Assembly (NCBI GenBank): GCA_029259935.1
Contig: JAJDEH010000196.1
Location: 1-64,000 of the forward strand
Length of the DNA: 64,000 nucleotides
DNA from: Planctomycetota bacterium
GTDB lineage: Bacteria > Planctomycetota > Planctomycetia > Pirellulales > Pirellulaceae
Direction of reading: 5' to 3'
Part shown: piece after piece, positions 56,138 through 64,000 of the stretch
Position numbering within the stretch: the first letter of the stretch is position 1
How the letters are laid out: each line of letters starts with the position of its first letter
The notes under the pieces: generated by a model
What the model was told of the DNA's origin: nothing
What the model saw: the letters and a program-made list of their open reading frames with translations, nothing else
Databases searched by the model: none
Position numbers and translations under genes: made by a program

Positions 56138-56488
56138 ATGTTGATATTGTCCCTGTTTGTTGGTCAGTTGGTGTTGTGCCTAGGAGCGATCGTCCTCGGG
56201 ATACTCACGATCAGGAAATCTCGTGGCCGGCCAGCCGTAAGTGCAATGGGAATTGCGGCTTTGGTTCTCGGATGTGGTGGCGTTTTGCTCGCCCCGATCG
56301 TGGTGGGATTGGGTCTGCCGCTGATGCAAGCCCGACGTGAGGCTGACAGACGGCAACAGGTGCAACAGAACCTTCGAGAAATTGGTGAAGGGCTCCGCCG
56401 ATACCAGGAGAATCACCCAGAGCTTCTGCCGCCCGTGCAACGGCCACCAGATGATGAAGCGGTCGAAAAAACGTCGCCGCAAGAATAG
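56138..56488 (+). CDS. Small membrane protein, DUF4190-like
   Basis: 116 residues. Two hydrophobic helices (ILSLFVGQLVLCLGAIVLGILTI; AMGIAALVLGCGGVLLAPIVVG) joined by a basic loop, as in DUF4190 proteins. The tail (RREADRRQQVQQNLREIGEGLRRYQEN) is like the N-terminal pilin-type region of DUF1559 proteins. ATG 56138. Function unknown. Confidence 0.6.
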   Translation: MLILSLFVGQLVLCLGAIVLGILTIRKSRGRPAVSAMGIAALVLGCGGVLLAPIVVGLGLPLMQARREADRRQQVQQNLREIGEGLRRYQENHPELLPPVQRPPDDEAVEKTSPQE

Positions 56489-56589
56489 CTGCCCACTGGC
56501 TCTGACAGTGCAATTAACGGAAACAAGCTTCAACTGCACGGGCGAAGCCAGTGGCGCTCAACAAACAAAGGTGCGCGAGATAGTTCGTG

Positions 56590-59500
56590 CTACTCTTTCA
56601 ATGCGGCTTCGATTTTATCTTTCATGTCCGTCCAATTTGCGGTGGAGGCCAACAGCAGACCATCGGGACCGACCAGGAAATAGGTCGGGAGTGAACTGAT
56701 CGCCAGTTGGCGTCCCATGTCGGAATCGTCGCCCAAGTAGTTTTGCGACCAGTTCCAACTACCACGCTTCGCCGCGGCTTTTGCTCGTGAAACATCCTTG
56801 TCGATGTTCAGTCCAACAAAGGTGATCGGCTGATCGGAAAGGCTCTGGATGGTTGCCTTAATTTCCGGCATGCGCTTCAGGCAGGGACCGCACCAGCTTG
56901 CCCATACGTGCAGCACGACATGTCGACCGCGCAGGTCCTTGATCGATTGTTCACGTCCGCTTGTATCGACGAACTTATAGGGCCCCATGTTCTGGCCGAC
57001 CCGCGGGCCGGATCGGCATTCAACTTCAATCACGTCGACATCCTTGCTTCCCGAGGCAGCATCGGCCGCGGTGACCTCGATGGGTACGACCCGTTCACCG
57101 ATCGTTTCGACAAGGCAGCCCGTCGGCTGCTCGAACAATCTCAATACCAGATCATATTTTCCGGGCGGCACGCCGCTGATGTGAAAACGGCCGTCCGGAG
57201 CGAGCTTGACGAAGTGATTCTGGCGAGTTCCCAGCCAACCGGAACTACTTGGGTCGAGAAACCACGATGTCTGGACAGGACCAGCGGGATCGAAACTGAG
57301 CTGCGGAAATCGTTCCGACAACTCAATTCCGCCATCCCGGCGAATCAGGTAGTTCAGCGACCAGTTCTTGTTGAGTTTGGAATTGCTTCGACCGCTGGCG
57401 GCAACTCTTCCCGTGACGGCGACGCCCGTCCCGCCCAGGGTAATTGCCTTTTTCTCGCCCGGCTTCAGATCAAGCGGCACCGCTTGACTGGATGTCAAAG
57501 GCGATTCCTGCCACGGGCCCAGCAATGCTCGCACGGCACCCGCGATGGGCGGAAGCCGATCAAATTCAAACTGGCCATTCTCATCGGTGGGCGCGGTAAA
57601 AGAATCTTGAAAACGAGGATCGCCCAGCCGACCGTTTAGTACCGGAAAGAAATAGACCGTCTCGTTGGGGATCGGACGCCCGTCCTGCAAAAGTTTGCCC
57701 GAGACTTTTGCCCAGGGTTGCAGTTGAATGGTCCCGATCGGCTCATCCGGCTTCCGCGATACATCCGCGAACCCGGATGCATGAATCACCCGCAGACGGA
57801 TCGGTTCGAATGTAGCCGGCAGTTGGAAGCGGCCGTTGGCAGACGTTTCAAGTCGCCGCCCACCCCATTCCAGCGCGGCATTACGCATCGCCGGCAAGAT
57901 ACTGGGAGTTGCTTGAACCACCTTGGCGGACGCCACTGGCTTTCCCTGCCGGTCGACAACAGTTCCTTGCCGTGCCGCAGCCGGCTCTAGTGAAAAATCC
58001 TGCGTCACGTGGCCGTCGCCCAAACCAAACGTCTGCTCGCTAATGGCCGACCGGTAGCCGTCGGCGTCAATGCGGACTTGGTAGCGGTAGTCCCTTTCCC
58101 CATCGTCCGTCAACTCGATTTCATACCTGCCGTCCTTGCCCGGCATTTGATCGTCAAACGTGGTGGTCAGAAACTCCGGACGAAAGACGATCACGGGCAC
58201 GACGCGAAACTCCATCACGGGCTTTCCGGTCTTCGCGTTAGTGACCTTGCCGGAAGCAATCAACGCGCGTGAGAGTTTGACGACATGTTCCGCTTCCGTC
58301 GCGATTAGCGTGACCGTATTTGATGAAAAATCCCTGGCGGAAACTTGGTACGTCACGGCATCGTCCGGAGCCCAGTTCCATAGATACACGCCGTTCTCGT
58401 CGGATTGGCGAGGGATACGAGAGTTTAGAACGCTGGAATGGCGAGAATTGTAGAGCGACTTGGCTCCACGCCACTCTCGCACACCGACGTAGGCGTTGGG
58501 AATGGGATTGCCACTCCGATCGACGATCTTCAACGTTAGGCGTTTTCCCCGCTGCATGGAAAAAACAAGTTCGTCCATCGATTTGGCGACGTTCACCATG
58601 CGCCGCTGAGGGCTGAATCCCGGCGCGACGACGGTTAGGGGATGCTCGCCAGGTGGAAGCGGGATGGTCTCGAATTGCCCCTTATTGCCGATCTGGGCTT
58701 CGTGAACCTGAGAACTGCCGTAGGGATCGTCGTGCCAAATCACCAGACCCTTGGGCACCGCGCGACCGCCCGGAGACACAACCTTGCCCACGATCCGAAC
58801 ACCGCGACTGAGCGTCAATGTCGCGCTGCCGTCCCGCAGCATCGGCGTCGTCAGCTTTTGCTCAAGCTGCAGTTCGCCCCATTTGGAATCGCTAATGTAG
58901 TCCTCGTGCGTGAACTTCAGATAGAACTGATGGTCCTCGCCGCCAACTGGTGCCGGCGCGTTGACGATCTTCCACTTCCCGTTCTTGTCGGTGATGGCGT
59001 CGTCTTCATCGGTTAGCCATGTGCTGATGATCGGCTTTGGATTGGCACCCCATCGCGGTTCCTTCGCTTCCACTCTGACTGCAACCCCAACGCCGGCGAT
59101 CGGTTTCCCGCTATCGTCGACGACCTTGCCGCCGAGTTCGGTTCCCTTGGCCAATTTGAATTCGTAACGGCCGGGAATGAGCTTTCCATCGTCGTGAGTG
59201 CCTTGTGTAAAGTTGACAAATTGCGGCACATAGCCGCTCTTACTGGGCCAAAGTCTGAGAATCCGAAGCTTGCGAGGAATCTTGATCGCGGCAATTCCCT
59301 CGGCGTCGGTGAGATAGTCGGCGTTGGGTGTAAATCTACGTTTGCCATTGCGGCTCGCCAGATCCCAGACAGAAGCATGTACCTTGGTTCCCTCGATTGG
59401 CTTGCCCTGTTCGTCCCGAACGCGAATCTCCATCGTGCGGATATCGTCGTCGGCTTTCGATTCCTTCGCGGACTTTTCAGCGCGCGAATCAGCACCTTCA

Positions 59501-60801
59501 GGCTTCGGCTTGTCGGATTCTCCGGCCTGGCCTGAAGCTTCGCCAACTTCCTTCGCTGGGGGAACCTCTTGAGACTGCAGCCGCAGCGATCCAAGCATCG
59601 CAACGATTGCCGTTGCCGCCATCAACAATGTGAAGGCCGCCCTTCGAGTGAGCGATACATGACTGCGGGCTTTGTCGAGCAATGCCAAAATGCGATGCTC
59701 GAAACTCGAACCGCGCGACATGCCAATGGCGGCTCTCAGATTTCGATGCTGATAAGATTTGGCGACGTCCAACAAAACACTGGCGTAGTCCGTGGCTCGT
59801 GCACCGCAGGAAACGACCAGATCGTCGCAAGCCAATTCTCGCAACTTCCGCATTTGCAGCAAACCAACCCAGCATATGGGGTTGAACCAGTGCAAGGCAC
59901 ACACCAAACCGGCGATGACCTGCGTCAACACATCGTATCTTTTCGCGTGTGCAAGTTCATGCAACAAAACCACGCGGCGACGTGCCGAATCCCAACTGTT
60001 CGCGTTGCTGGGAAGCAAGACGATCGTCCGCAGAATGCCGCTAACCATTGGCGACTCGGCACCATCGAGTTTTCGCAATTCAACTTTGCGCGTGAACTCC
60101 AGAGACCGCGATGCATCGACGACGGCTTGGGACCATTCTTTGTCTTCGAGGACGCAGCTACGACGAAGGACTCGCGCGAGCGATAGTTGATGCCACACGG
60201 TTCGCAGTAGGCACAACACAATTCCGCCAACCCAAATGACAAGGCAGGCGGCCGCCCACGATAATTGGAAAGAAGCTTCCTTGACGGGCGCACGGCCGCT
60301 CGGCATGGACGGCGTGGCGTCTACTAGTTTGCTCGGTGGCTGCGAGTTGATTGAAACTGTTCCGTGGTCGGTCGCTGCCGGTTTCGATTCGTGAGTTGTT
60401 GGGAGAGCTGAAATCGGATTCGGGATTACCGGCGCTCCAGCACCCTCCGCGATTGCCCAACTGACTGGCTCCAGCGAACCACCGTGGACCTCCGCATTCG
60501 TCGTTGCAATGCTGGGGCCCGGCGATTCACCAAGCCAAGACGCAGGAAAAACCGCTATCGACCAGGTTGGCAAGAACAGTGTTATTACAGGAATAGCAAG
60601 GCACCCGCAAAACCCCAGGGTCCACAATCGATGAAGGGCCGCCGCCGACCAAGTTCGCAGCAAGCTGGCGACCAGCCATATTCCCAGAAGTAGCAAAAAG
60701 CACTTGGCGGCAGTGTCCATCAGGAAAAAGGGAATCGTCTCGGCGGAAAGGCCCATACTGAGAACGTCACTGCCAACGAATCGAAACAGATGGTGGTTCA
60801 T
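56590..60801 (-). CDS. BlaR1/MecR1-type M56 sensor peptidase fused to regulatory-like repeats and a thioredoxin domain
   Basis: 1,403 residues. Residues 30-410 are a membrane metallopeptidase of the M56 type, with HELAH at 281-285 and the third zinc ligand Glu322 (RELACDD). Next comes a long extracytoplasmic region (about 450-1255) of several carboxypeptidase-regulatory-like sandwiches (IRVRDEQGKPIEGTKVHA, VVDDSGKPIAGVGVAV, TVVDRQGKPVASAKVV). The last 140 residues are a TlpA/redoxin fold with WCGPC at 1303-1307 (VVLHVWASWCGPCLKRMPE). In BlaR1 the sensor binds a beta-lactam; here the penicillin-binding domain is replaced by sandwiches and a redoxin, so the input is likely different, perhaps redox. 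The start lies two bases after the BlaI stop, and the pair should be one operon. Confidence 0.93.
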   Translation of the reverse strand: MNHHLFRFVGSDVLSMGLSAETIPFFLMDTAAKCFLLLLGIWLVASLLRTWSAAALHRLWTLGFCGCLAIPVITLFLPTWSIAVFPASWLGESPGPSIATTNAEVHGGSLEPVSWAIAEGAGAPVIPNPISALPTTHESKPAATDHGTVSINSQPPSKLVDATPSMPSGRAPVKEASFQLSWAAACLVIWVGGIVLCLLRTVWHQLSLARVLRRSCVLEDKEWSQAVVDASRSLEFTRKVELRKLDGAESPMVSGILRTIVLLPSNANSWDSARRRVVLLHELAHAKRYDVLTQVIAGLVCALHWFNPICWVGLLQMRKLRELACDDLVVSCGARATDYASVLLDVAKSYQHRNLRAAIGMSRGSSFEHRILALLDKARSHVSLTRRAAFTLLMAATAIVAMLGSLRLQSQEVPPAKEVGEASGQAGESDKPKPEGADSRAEKSAKESKADDDIRTMEIRVRDEQGKPIEGTKVHASVWDLASRNGKRRFTPNADYLTDAEGIAAIKIPRKLRILRLWPSKSGYVPQFVNFTQGTHDDGKLIPGRYEFKLAKGTELGGKVVDDSGKPIAGVGVAVRVEAKEPRWGANPKPIISTWLTDEDDAITDKNGKWKIVNAPAPVGGEDHQFYLKFTHEDYISDSKWGELQLEQKLTTPMLRDGSATLTLSRGVRIVGKVVSPGGRAVPKGLVIWHDDPYGSSQVHEAQIGNKGQFETIPLPPGEHPLTVVAPGFSPQRRMVNVAKSMDELVFSMQRGKRLTLKIVDRSGNPIPNAYVGVREWRGAKSLYNSRHSSVLNSRIPRQSDENGVYLWNWAPDDAVTYQVSARDFSSNTVTLIATEAEHVVKLSRALIASGKVTNAKTGKPVMEFRVVPVIVFRPEFLTTTFDDQMPGKDGRYEIELTDDGERDYRYQVRIDADGYRSAISEQTFGLGDGHVTQDFSLEPAAARQGTVVDRQGKPVASAKVVQATPSILPAMRNAALEWGGRRLETSANGRFQLPATFEPIRLRVIHASGFADVSRKPDEPIGTIQLQPWAKVSGKLLQDGRPIPNETVYFFPVLNGRLGDPRFQDSFTAPTDENGQFEFDRLPPIAGAVRALLGPWQESPLTSSQAVPLDLKPGEKKAITLGGTGVAVTGRVAASGRSNSKLNKNWSLNYLIRRDGGIELSERFPQLSFDPAGPVQTSWFLDPSSSGWLGTRQNHFVKLAPDGRFHISGVPPGKYDLVLRLFEQPTGCLVETIGERVVPIEVTAADAASGSKDVDVIEVECRSGPRVGQNMGPYKFVDTSGREQSIKDLRGRHVVLHVWASWCGPCLKRMPEIKATIQSLSDQPITFVGLNIDKDVSRAKAAAKRGSWNWSQNYLGDDSDMGRQLAISSLPTYFLVGPDGLLLASTANWTDMKDKIEAALKE

Positions 60802-60803
60802 TG

Positions 60804-61193
60804 CTATTTGCCTTCTTTACGAGCTTGTTCGATTGCCTTCTCTATTCGGTCCAAGTCGTCGACGGTCAGATTCTTTGCGGAATCATGAATCATCTCCGCC
60901 AACGCGTCCCCCGGCGATTCCGGGAAAAACGTCTCCATGACTCCGCGCAACGCTGAACGGCTGGCTGATCGCTTCGACTTGGCGGGCGAATAAGTGTGTT
61001 TCACCTCCGTACGATCTCGGCGCACCAGGCCCTTCCGTTCAAGATTCCCAATCATGGTTCGGACAGCCGAGTAGCTCGGCGGGTCGTTTAGCATGGCCCG
61101 CACGTCGGCGACGGATGCCTTTCCCAGCCGGTACAGAACATCCATGATCTGTTGCTCGCGAGCTGCCAAGCCGCGTTTCTTTTTCTTGTCCAT
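60804..61193 (-). CDS. BlaI/MecI/CopY-family repressor
   Basis: 129 residues. Winged helix: LAAREQQIMDVLYRLGKASVADVRAMLNDPPSYSAVRTMIGNLERKGLVRRD, matching the BlaI/MecI fold with the recognition helix SYSAVRTMIGNL. The C-terminal helices (EMIHDSAKNLTVDDLDRIEKAI) make the dimer. The sensor peptidase would cut it on signal. ATG 61193 follows AAGG; the longer frame to 61232 is a lysine-poor extension and not preferred. The BlaR1-like gene follows after two bases. A matching palindromic operator lies upstream. Confidence 0.95.
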   Translation of the reverse strand: MDKKKKRGLAAREQQIMDVLYRLGKASVADVRAMLNDPPSYSAVRTMIGNLERKGLVRRDRTEVKHTYSPAKSKRSASRSALRGVMETFFPESPGDALAEMIHDSAKNLTVDDLDRIEKAIEQARKEGK

Positions 61194-61226
61194 TGCGCCT
61201 TTCCTGGATGAGGGGTGCCAATCAAT

Positions 61227-61285
61227 TGACATGTGTCATTTTACTGGCACATGTCAATATAGTGACACACACGCCCCGTTGTCAA
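61227..61285 (-). promoter_or_regulatory. Promoter and BlaI-type operator
   Basis: On the minus strand, -35 TTGACA (61285-61280), an 18-base spacer and -10 TATATT (61261-61256). Just downstream are two near-palindromes TGACATGTGCCA (61256-61245) and TGACACATGTCA (61238-61227). TGTGTCA in the spacer is a possible half-site. Such ACA/TGT dyads are BlaI/MecI operators, and they overlap the expected start. The repressor gene begins at 61193, so the unit is autoregulated. Confidence 0.85.
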
Positions 61286-61343
61286 GCGAAAAAATTAGAT
61301 AGTTTCCGGGGCGCGGAGTTCACCAGTCGTGGGCCCCAGATCG

Positions 61344-62420
61344 CTATTTATACTTAAGAACTTCCTTGAGCAGTCCGCTGGGCGAGGGACGATCGGCGAA
61401 CGTTGTGGCGCGGCGCTCATATCGGATGATGCCATCGCGATCGATCACGAACGTGGCGGGCCGGTTGCTTAGCTCCGTGTGGATTCGCATCTGCATGGCC
61501 ACACCATAGGCGGCACTGACTGTCTGCGTTGGATCCTGAAGCAGGGGATAGCCGACACTGCCGGCATTGAGCCCGACATCTCTTAGAAATCGCTTCGCCG
61601 AATAAGATTCGTGCGGGTCGACCGCCAACAACTGAGTACCCGCATCCTCGAAGTCTTGCAGTTTGTCGCGCAACTGCGCGAGCTGGCCATGGCACACGGG
61701 TCACGTGTCGCCGTAGACAAAGACCAGCACGACGCTTTTCTTGCCGCGAAAATCGCTCAATCGAATGCTCTTCCCATCAATGGACGTCAGTTCAAAATCG
61801 GGGGCCAGCTTGCCAACTTCGGCCGTCGCGAGTTCGTTGGTCCTCCAGTCGCTCAAACGCTTGAGATCCTTCGCATCGATTGGGCGGCCTTCTCGGTCCA
61901 ACGCATATTGCAGGTGGCGTTTGGCATCGCCGTTCTTTTCGTTGGGCTGCAACCGTCGCAGTAGCTTGTCAAATTCACGGCCCCCCAGCATTCCCAGCGA
62001 ATCGGCGGCATACAGACGGACCACCGGACTGGCATCTTTTTCGGCGGCCTTGCCCAGGGCCGCACGCATGTCGGAATCGCCACAGTATCCCAGCGCCTGC
62101 GCGGCCAGCGCTCGAACCGGCGCGGAATCACTTTCCAGTGCTTTTGCCAAATCGGCAGCCCCCTGCTTGCCCTGCCGGGCAAGCCTCTGAAGGGCGGTCA
62201 TGCGATGCCGCCAGCCCACGTCGTCCAGTGGCCGCATATATCTCGGCCGCCAGTTTTTGTCGTCCCAAGTTTTCTCGAAATCCTCGAGAATGGCCGAGGC
62301 GCTGGCTTGGCCCCGAGGATCATCTTGCGCCGTCGCGCCGCATGGCGGGAGGCCAAAGCCGATCAGCACGGCGACAAGGTACCCATAACGCACTGCAACA
62401 TCACACCCAACCTTCAACAT
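61344..62420 (-). CDS. Exported HEAT-repeat/peroxiredoxin-like protein with probable selenocysteine (TGA at 61703-61701)
   Basis: The frame from ATG 62420 (GGAGAG upstream) runs to TGA 61703-61701, then stays open in the same frame to the stop at 61344. Read through, it gives 358 residues. Parts: signal peptide ([19 protein letters not shown]), HEAT-type repeats at about 75-150 ([43 protein letters not shown]), then a redoxin/AhpC-TSA fold from about 203. The break is at [10 protein letters not shown](TGA)[10 protein letters not shown]. In this family the position is Cys of CxxC, so the TGA is residue 240 of a UPVC motif. The 3' half ([31 protein letters not shown]) is the conserved remainder of the same fold. 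A hairpin at 61681-61666 fits a SECIS. If the TGA were a real stop, a domain would be lost at its active site. Confidence 0.8.
61666..61681 (-). promoter_or_regulatory. Candidate bacterial SECIS hairpin
   Basis: In the mRNA, six-base stem UCGCGC/GCGCGA closes an AGUU loop. The apical loop starts 26 bases after the UGA, in the usual 16-37 range, with G in its second position. It lacks the bulged U of the E. coli fdhF element. It is also a coding palindrome, so chance is possible. Confidence 0.6.
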
Positions 62421-62549
62421 GGTAACTCTCCGCTGTTTAGTTCGTCGGGCCGCGCCGATATTATCTCACACGCGGCGATCCGTGGCGACTGTTTCGGCCT
62501 CAATGGCGAGAGTCGATCGAGGAGCCCTGCTCGCAGTCGACTTCGCGTC

Positions 62550-63980
62550 CTACTTGGCAACCGCTCTTGTTTTTTCGGTTTCGTAGAGAACTTTGCCTTC
62601 GTCGTCGAAAAATGTGAAGCGAGCGCTGCCCGTGTTCCGCTTGGTGCCGGGGCCAACCGTCACTTTGAGAAACCCGCCGGATGCCTTTTTCTGGGTATAG
62701 AACTGATGCACTTCCGCGTCGGGGTCGGTCGATTTAGGATCGCCCGGCTTGCGGCCCAGCCGCGAGTTTTCATCCACCAGCGCTCCGCAGGAAAACTCTT
62801 CGATGCCGAGCGGATCCTTCGAGTGATACTGCCAATGGCGGTCACCGCAAAGCGTGTAAAAACCTTGCTGATGAAGATCATGCGCGACGACCCACCTGAA
62901 GAACTCACGTCCTTCGCGGCGAAATCCCTTATGGTTCGTGTGATTGTCGATCTTATAAGCATCGTCCGGGCCCACCAGCGGCGTCGGGGAAATCAACAAC
63001 TTGAACGTCGCGTCGCTCGCCAGCAGTGTCGACTTCAGCCAAGCGAGCTGTTCGGCTCCCCACAGGGTCTTTTCCGGTCCGTCGGCCATGCGATTCGGGC
63101 TGCGATAATCGCGCCCCTCGACAAGCCAAATCTGCAAATCGCGATTCACTCTAAAGGTGCGATACGTTTTGGATTTTGAATCCGCCGGGTCAACAACTGG
63201 CATCTGCTCGCGAAAAGTTGCAATTCCTAGTTCGCTAGACGGCTGGCGATCGCCTGCTCGGTCGCAGTCGTTGTAACGATGATCGTGATCATCCTTTTCC
63301 CAGTAAGTCGGCACGTTGCGAAAGAGTTCCACGAATCGCGACTGGACGAATTGCTCGTGCCATTTGCGCCGTAAGTCGGGCAAGGTCTTCGCCTTGAAAA
63401 CGCGGCCGTCGTAGTACACGTTGTCTCCCGTGCCGACAAAAAAGTCGAGCTTCATCTTGAGCATGGCCTTGAGCGCCGGAAATCCCGCGGCACGGTCCGG
63501 GCGAGGACCCTTCTCTGGACGCTTCGCGCCATGAAACGAGCTGTAATTCATGCCCGTCACCACGACAAAACTGACGGGTTCGGTTCCGGCCGATTCCTGC
63601 AAAGTTCGAAAACTGCAAGTCGACCCTGGCCGGGTGTCATCCCGAGTGGTGCCAAAATGTACGCGATAGTAATAACGCGTACGCGGTTTTAGATCACGCA
63701 AGACGGATTTGACGATAAAGTCCGATTCGGGGCGAGCCATTTGCCACGAGGTTAGTTGCGACGCCTTGAATTCATCGTTGTCGGCGTATTCGAATCGCAC
63801 GGCTCCCGCCGCGCCGGGCACATCGCCGCCGACATTGCTTTCGACGGACGTCAACCGAGTCTGCACGATCGCGGATGTCGCGGAAACCTCACCCGTCATT
63901 TCACCTTGGGCTCGAAACAAATCGGCCGCGAATGACGAATTACCAATGAGGACTAACAGCAGCGCCAGGCTGACGATCAT
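62550..63980 (-). CDS. PhoD-like phosphatase/phosphodiesterase
   Basis: About 476 residues from ATG 63980 (a TTG at 63995 and starts beyond the window are possible). It has a signal peptide (SLALLLVLIGNSSFAA) and a fibronectin-like N-terminal domain (GEVSATSAIVQTRLTS; RYYYRVHFGTT). It then has the PhoD metallophosphatase core: FFVGTGDNVYYDG, YWEKDDHDHRYNDCD, CGDRHWQYHS. PhoD enzymes need Ca/Fe and release phosphate from diesters or monoesters outside the cytoplasm. The family's QxxxD start of the core is replaced by VTGMNYSSF. Neighbour of the selenoprotein candidate; no operon link is evident. Confidence 0.88.
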   Translation of the reverse strand: MIVSLALLLVLIGNSSFAADLFRAQGEMTGEVSATSAIVQTRLTSVESNVGGDVPGAAGAVRFEYADNDEFKASQLTSWQMARPESDFIVKSVLRDLKPRTRYYYRVHFGTTRDDTRPGSTCSFRTLQESAGTEPVSFVVVTGMNYSSFHGAKRPEKGPRPDRAAGFPALKAMLKMKLDFFVGTGDNVYYDGRVFKAKTLPDLRRKWHEQFVQSRFVELFRNVPTYWEKDDHDHRYNDCDRAGDRQPSSELGIATFREQMPVVDPADSKSKTYRTFRVNRDLQIWLVEGRDYRSPNRMADGPEKTLWGAEQLAWLKSTLLASDATFKLLISPTPLVGPDDAYKIDNHTNHKGFRREGREFFRWVVAHDLHQQGFYTLCGDRHWQYHSKDPLGIEEFSCGALVDENSRLGRKPGDPKSTDPDAEVHQFYTQKKASGGFLKVTVGPGTKRNTGSARFTFFDDEGKVLYETEKTRAVAK

Positions 63981-64000
63981 GAATCCAATCTGCAAGTTAC

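Noticed and set aside
56970..57300. Internal plus-strand frames inside the M56 fusion gene
   Set aside because: They are antisense shadows of a conserved coding sequence.

Overview
The window looks like chromosomal DNA of a planctomycete, probably Pirellulales-like. The signs are a moderately GC-rich sequence, a secreted DUF1549/DUF1553 protein followed by a DUF1501 protein and a pre-peptidase-domain protein (15546-20856), Tat-exported Gfo/Idh/MocA oxidoreductase, a BlaI/BlaR1-type pair, a squalene-cyclase-fold protein, and many secreted proteins with signal peptides or lipoboxes. Housekeeping genes (recA, alaS, purH, two clpP, tig, two tRNAs) are scattered between them. Phylum assignment is inference from gene content; no rRNA is present.

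Layout. 1-5.3 kb: end of a glycosyltransferase, a lipoprotein gene interrupted by an amber codon, recA and an HtrA-like protease. 5.4-9.1 kb: a small toxin-antitoxin pair whose toxin is frameshifted, then alaS. 9.1-15.2 kb: two small carboxypeptidase-regulatory-like proteins, a rhomboid protease, a ParA ATPase, an outer-membrane-type secreted protein and a small secreted protein. 15.5-23.8 kb: DUF1549/1553, DUF1501 and PPC proteins, a palindromic mobile-like element, an esterase, a TPR protein and a TM2 protein. 23.9-28.5 kb, minus strand: GNAT, an unassigned 536-residue protein and a family 2 glycosyltransferase, the last two overlapping as ATGA; then initiator tRNA with its terminator. 28.8-36.7 kb: an NQP-repeat/cyclase-fold protein, a three-part MFS/acyltransferase/acyl-ACP-synthetase fusion and a DUF1570 peptidase. 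37-43.9 kb: a CPBP-like membrane protein coupled to purH, a large photosystem-assembly-factor-like propeller protein, a lipoprotein. 44-47.1 kb, minus strand: tRNA-Gly, tig, clpP, clpP. 47.6-56.5 kb, plus strand: FHA protein, DUF255 protein, oxidoreductase and several small or unassigned proteins. 56.6-64 kb, minus strand: BlaR1-like/thioredoxin fusion, BlaI repressor with visible promoter and operator, a HEAT-redoxin protein, and a PhoD-like phosphatase.

The most notable observation is at 61344-62420. Two adjacent open frames are one continuous reading frame interrupted by a single TGA. The TGA sits exactly where the first cysteine of the redox CxxC is expected (TGA-Pro-Val-Cys), and a six-base-pair hairpin with an AGUU loop starts 20 bases after it. 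This fits a selenocysteine-containing peroxiredoxin-like protein with a bacterial SECIS element. It lies beside a BlaI-controlled sensor that itself ends in a WCGPC thioredoxin domain, so this corner may be a redox-sensing neighbourhood (inference).

Other points worth a second look: a CPBP gene bracketed by 25-base copies of the purH 3' end; a 20-base sequence shared by two elements that supplies the stop codon of two unrelated genes; a propeller protein with a decayed PIG-L-like middle domain; and tandem duplication at the clpP 3' end.
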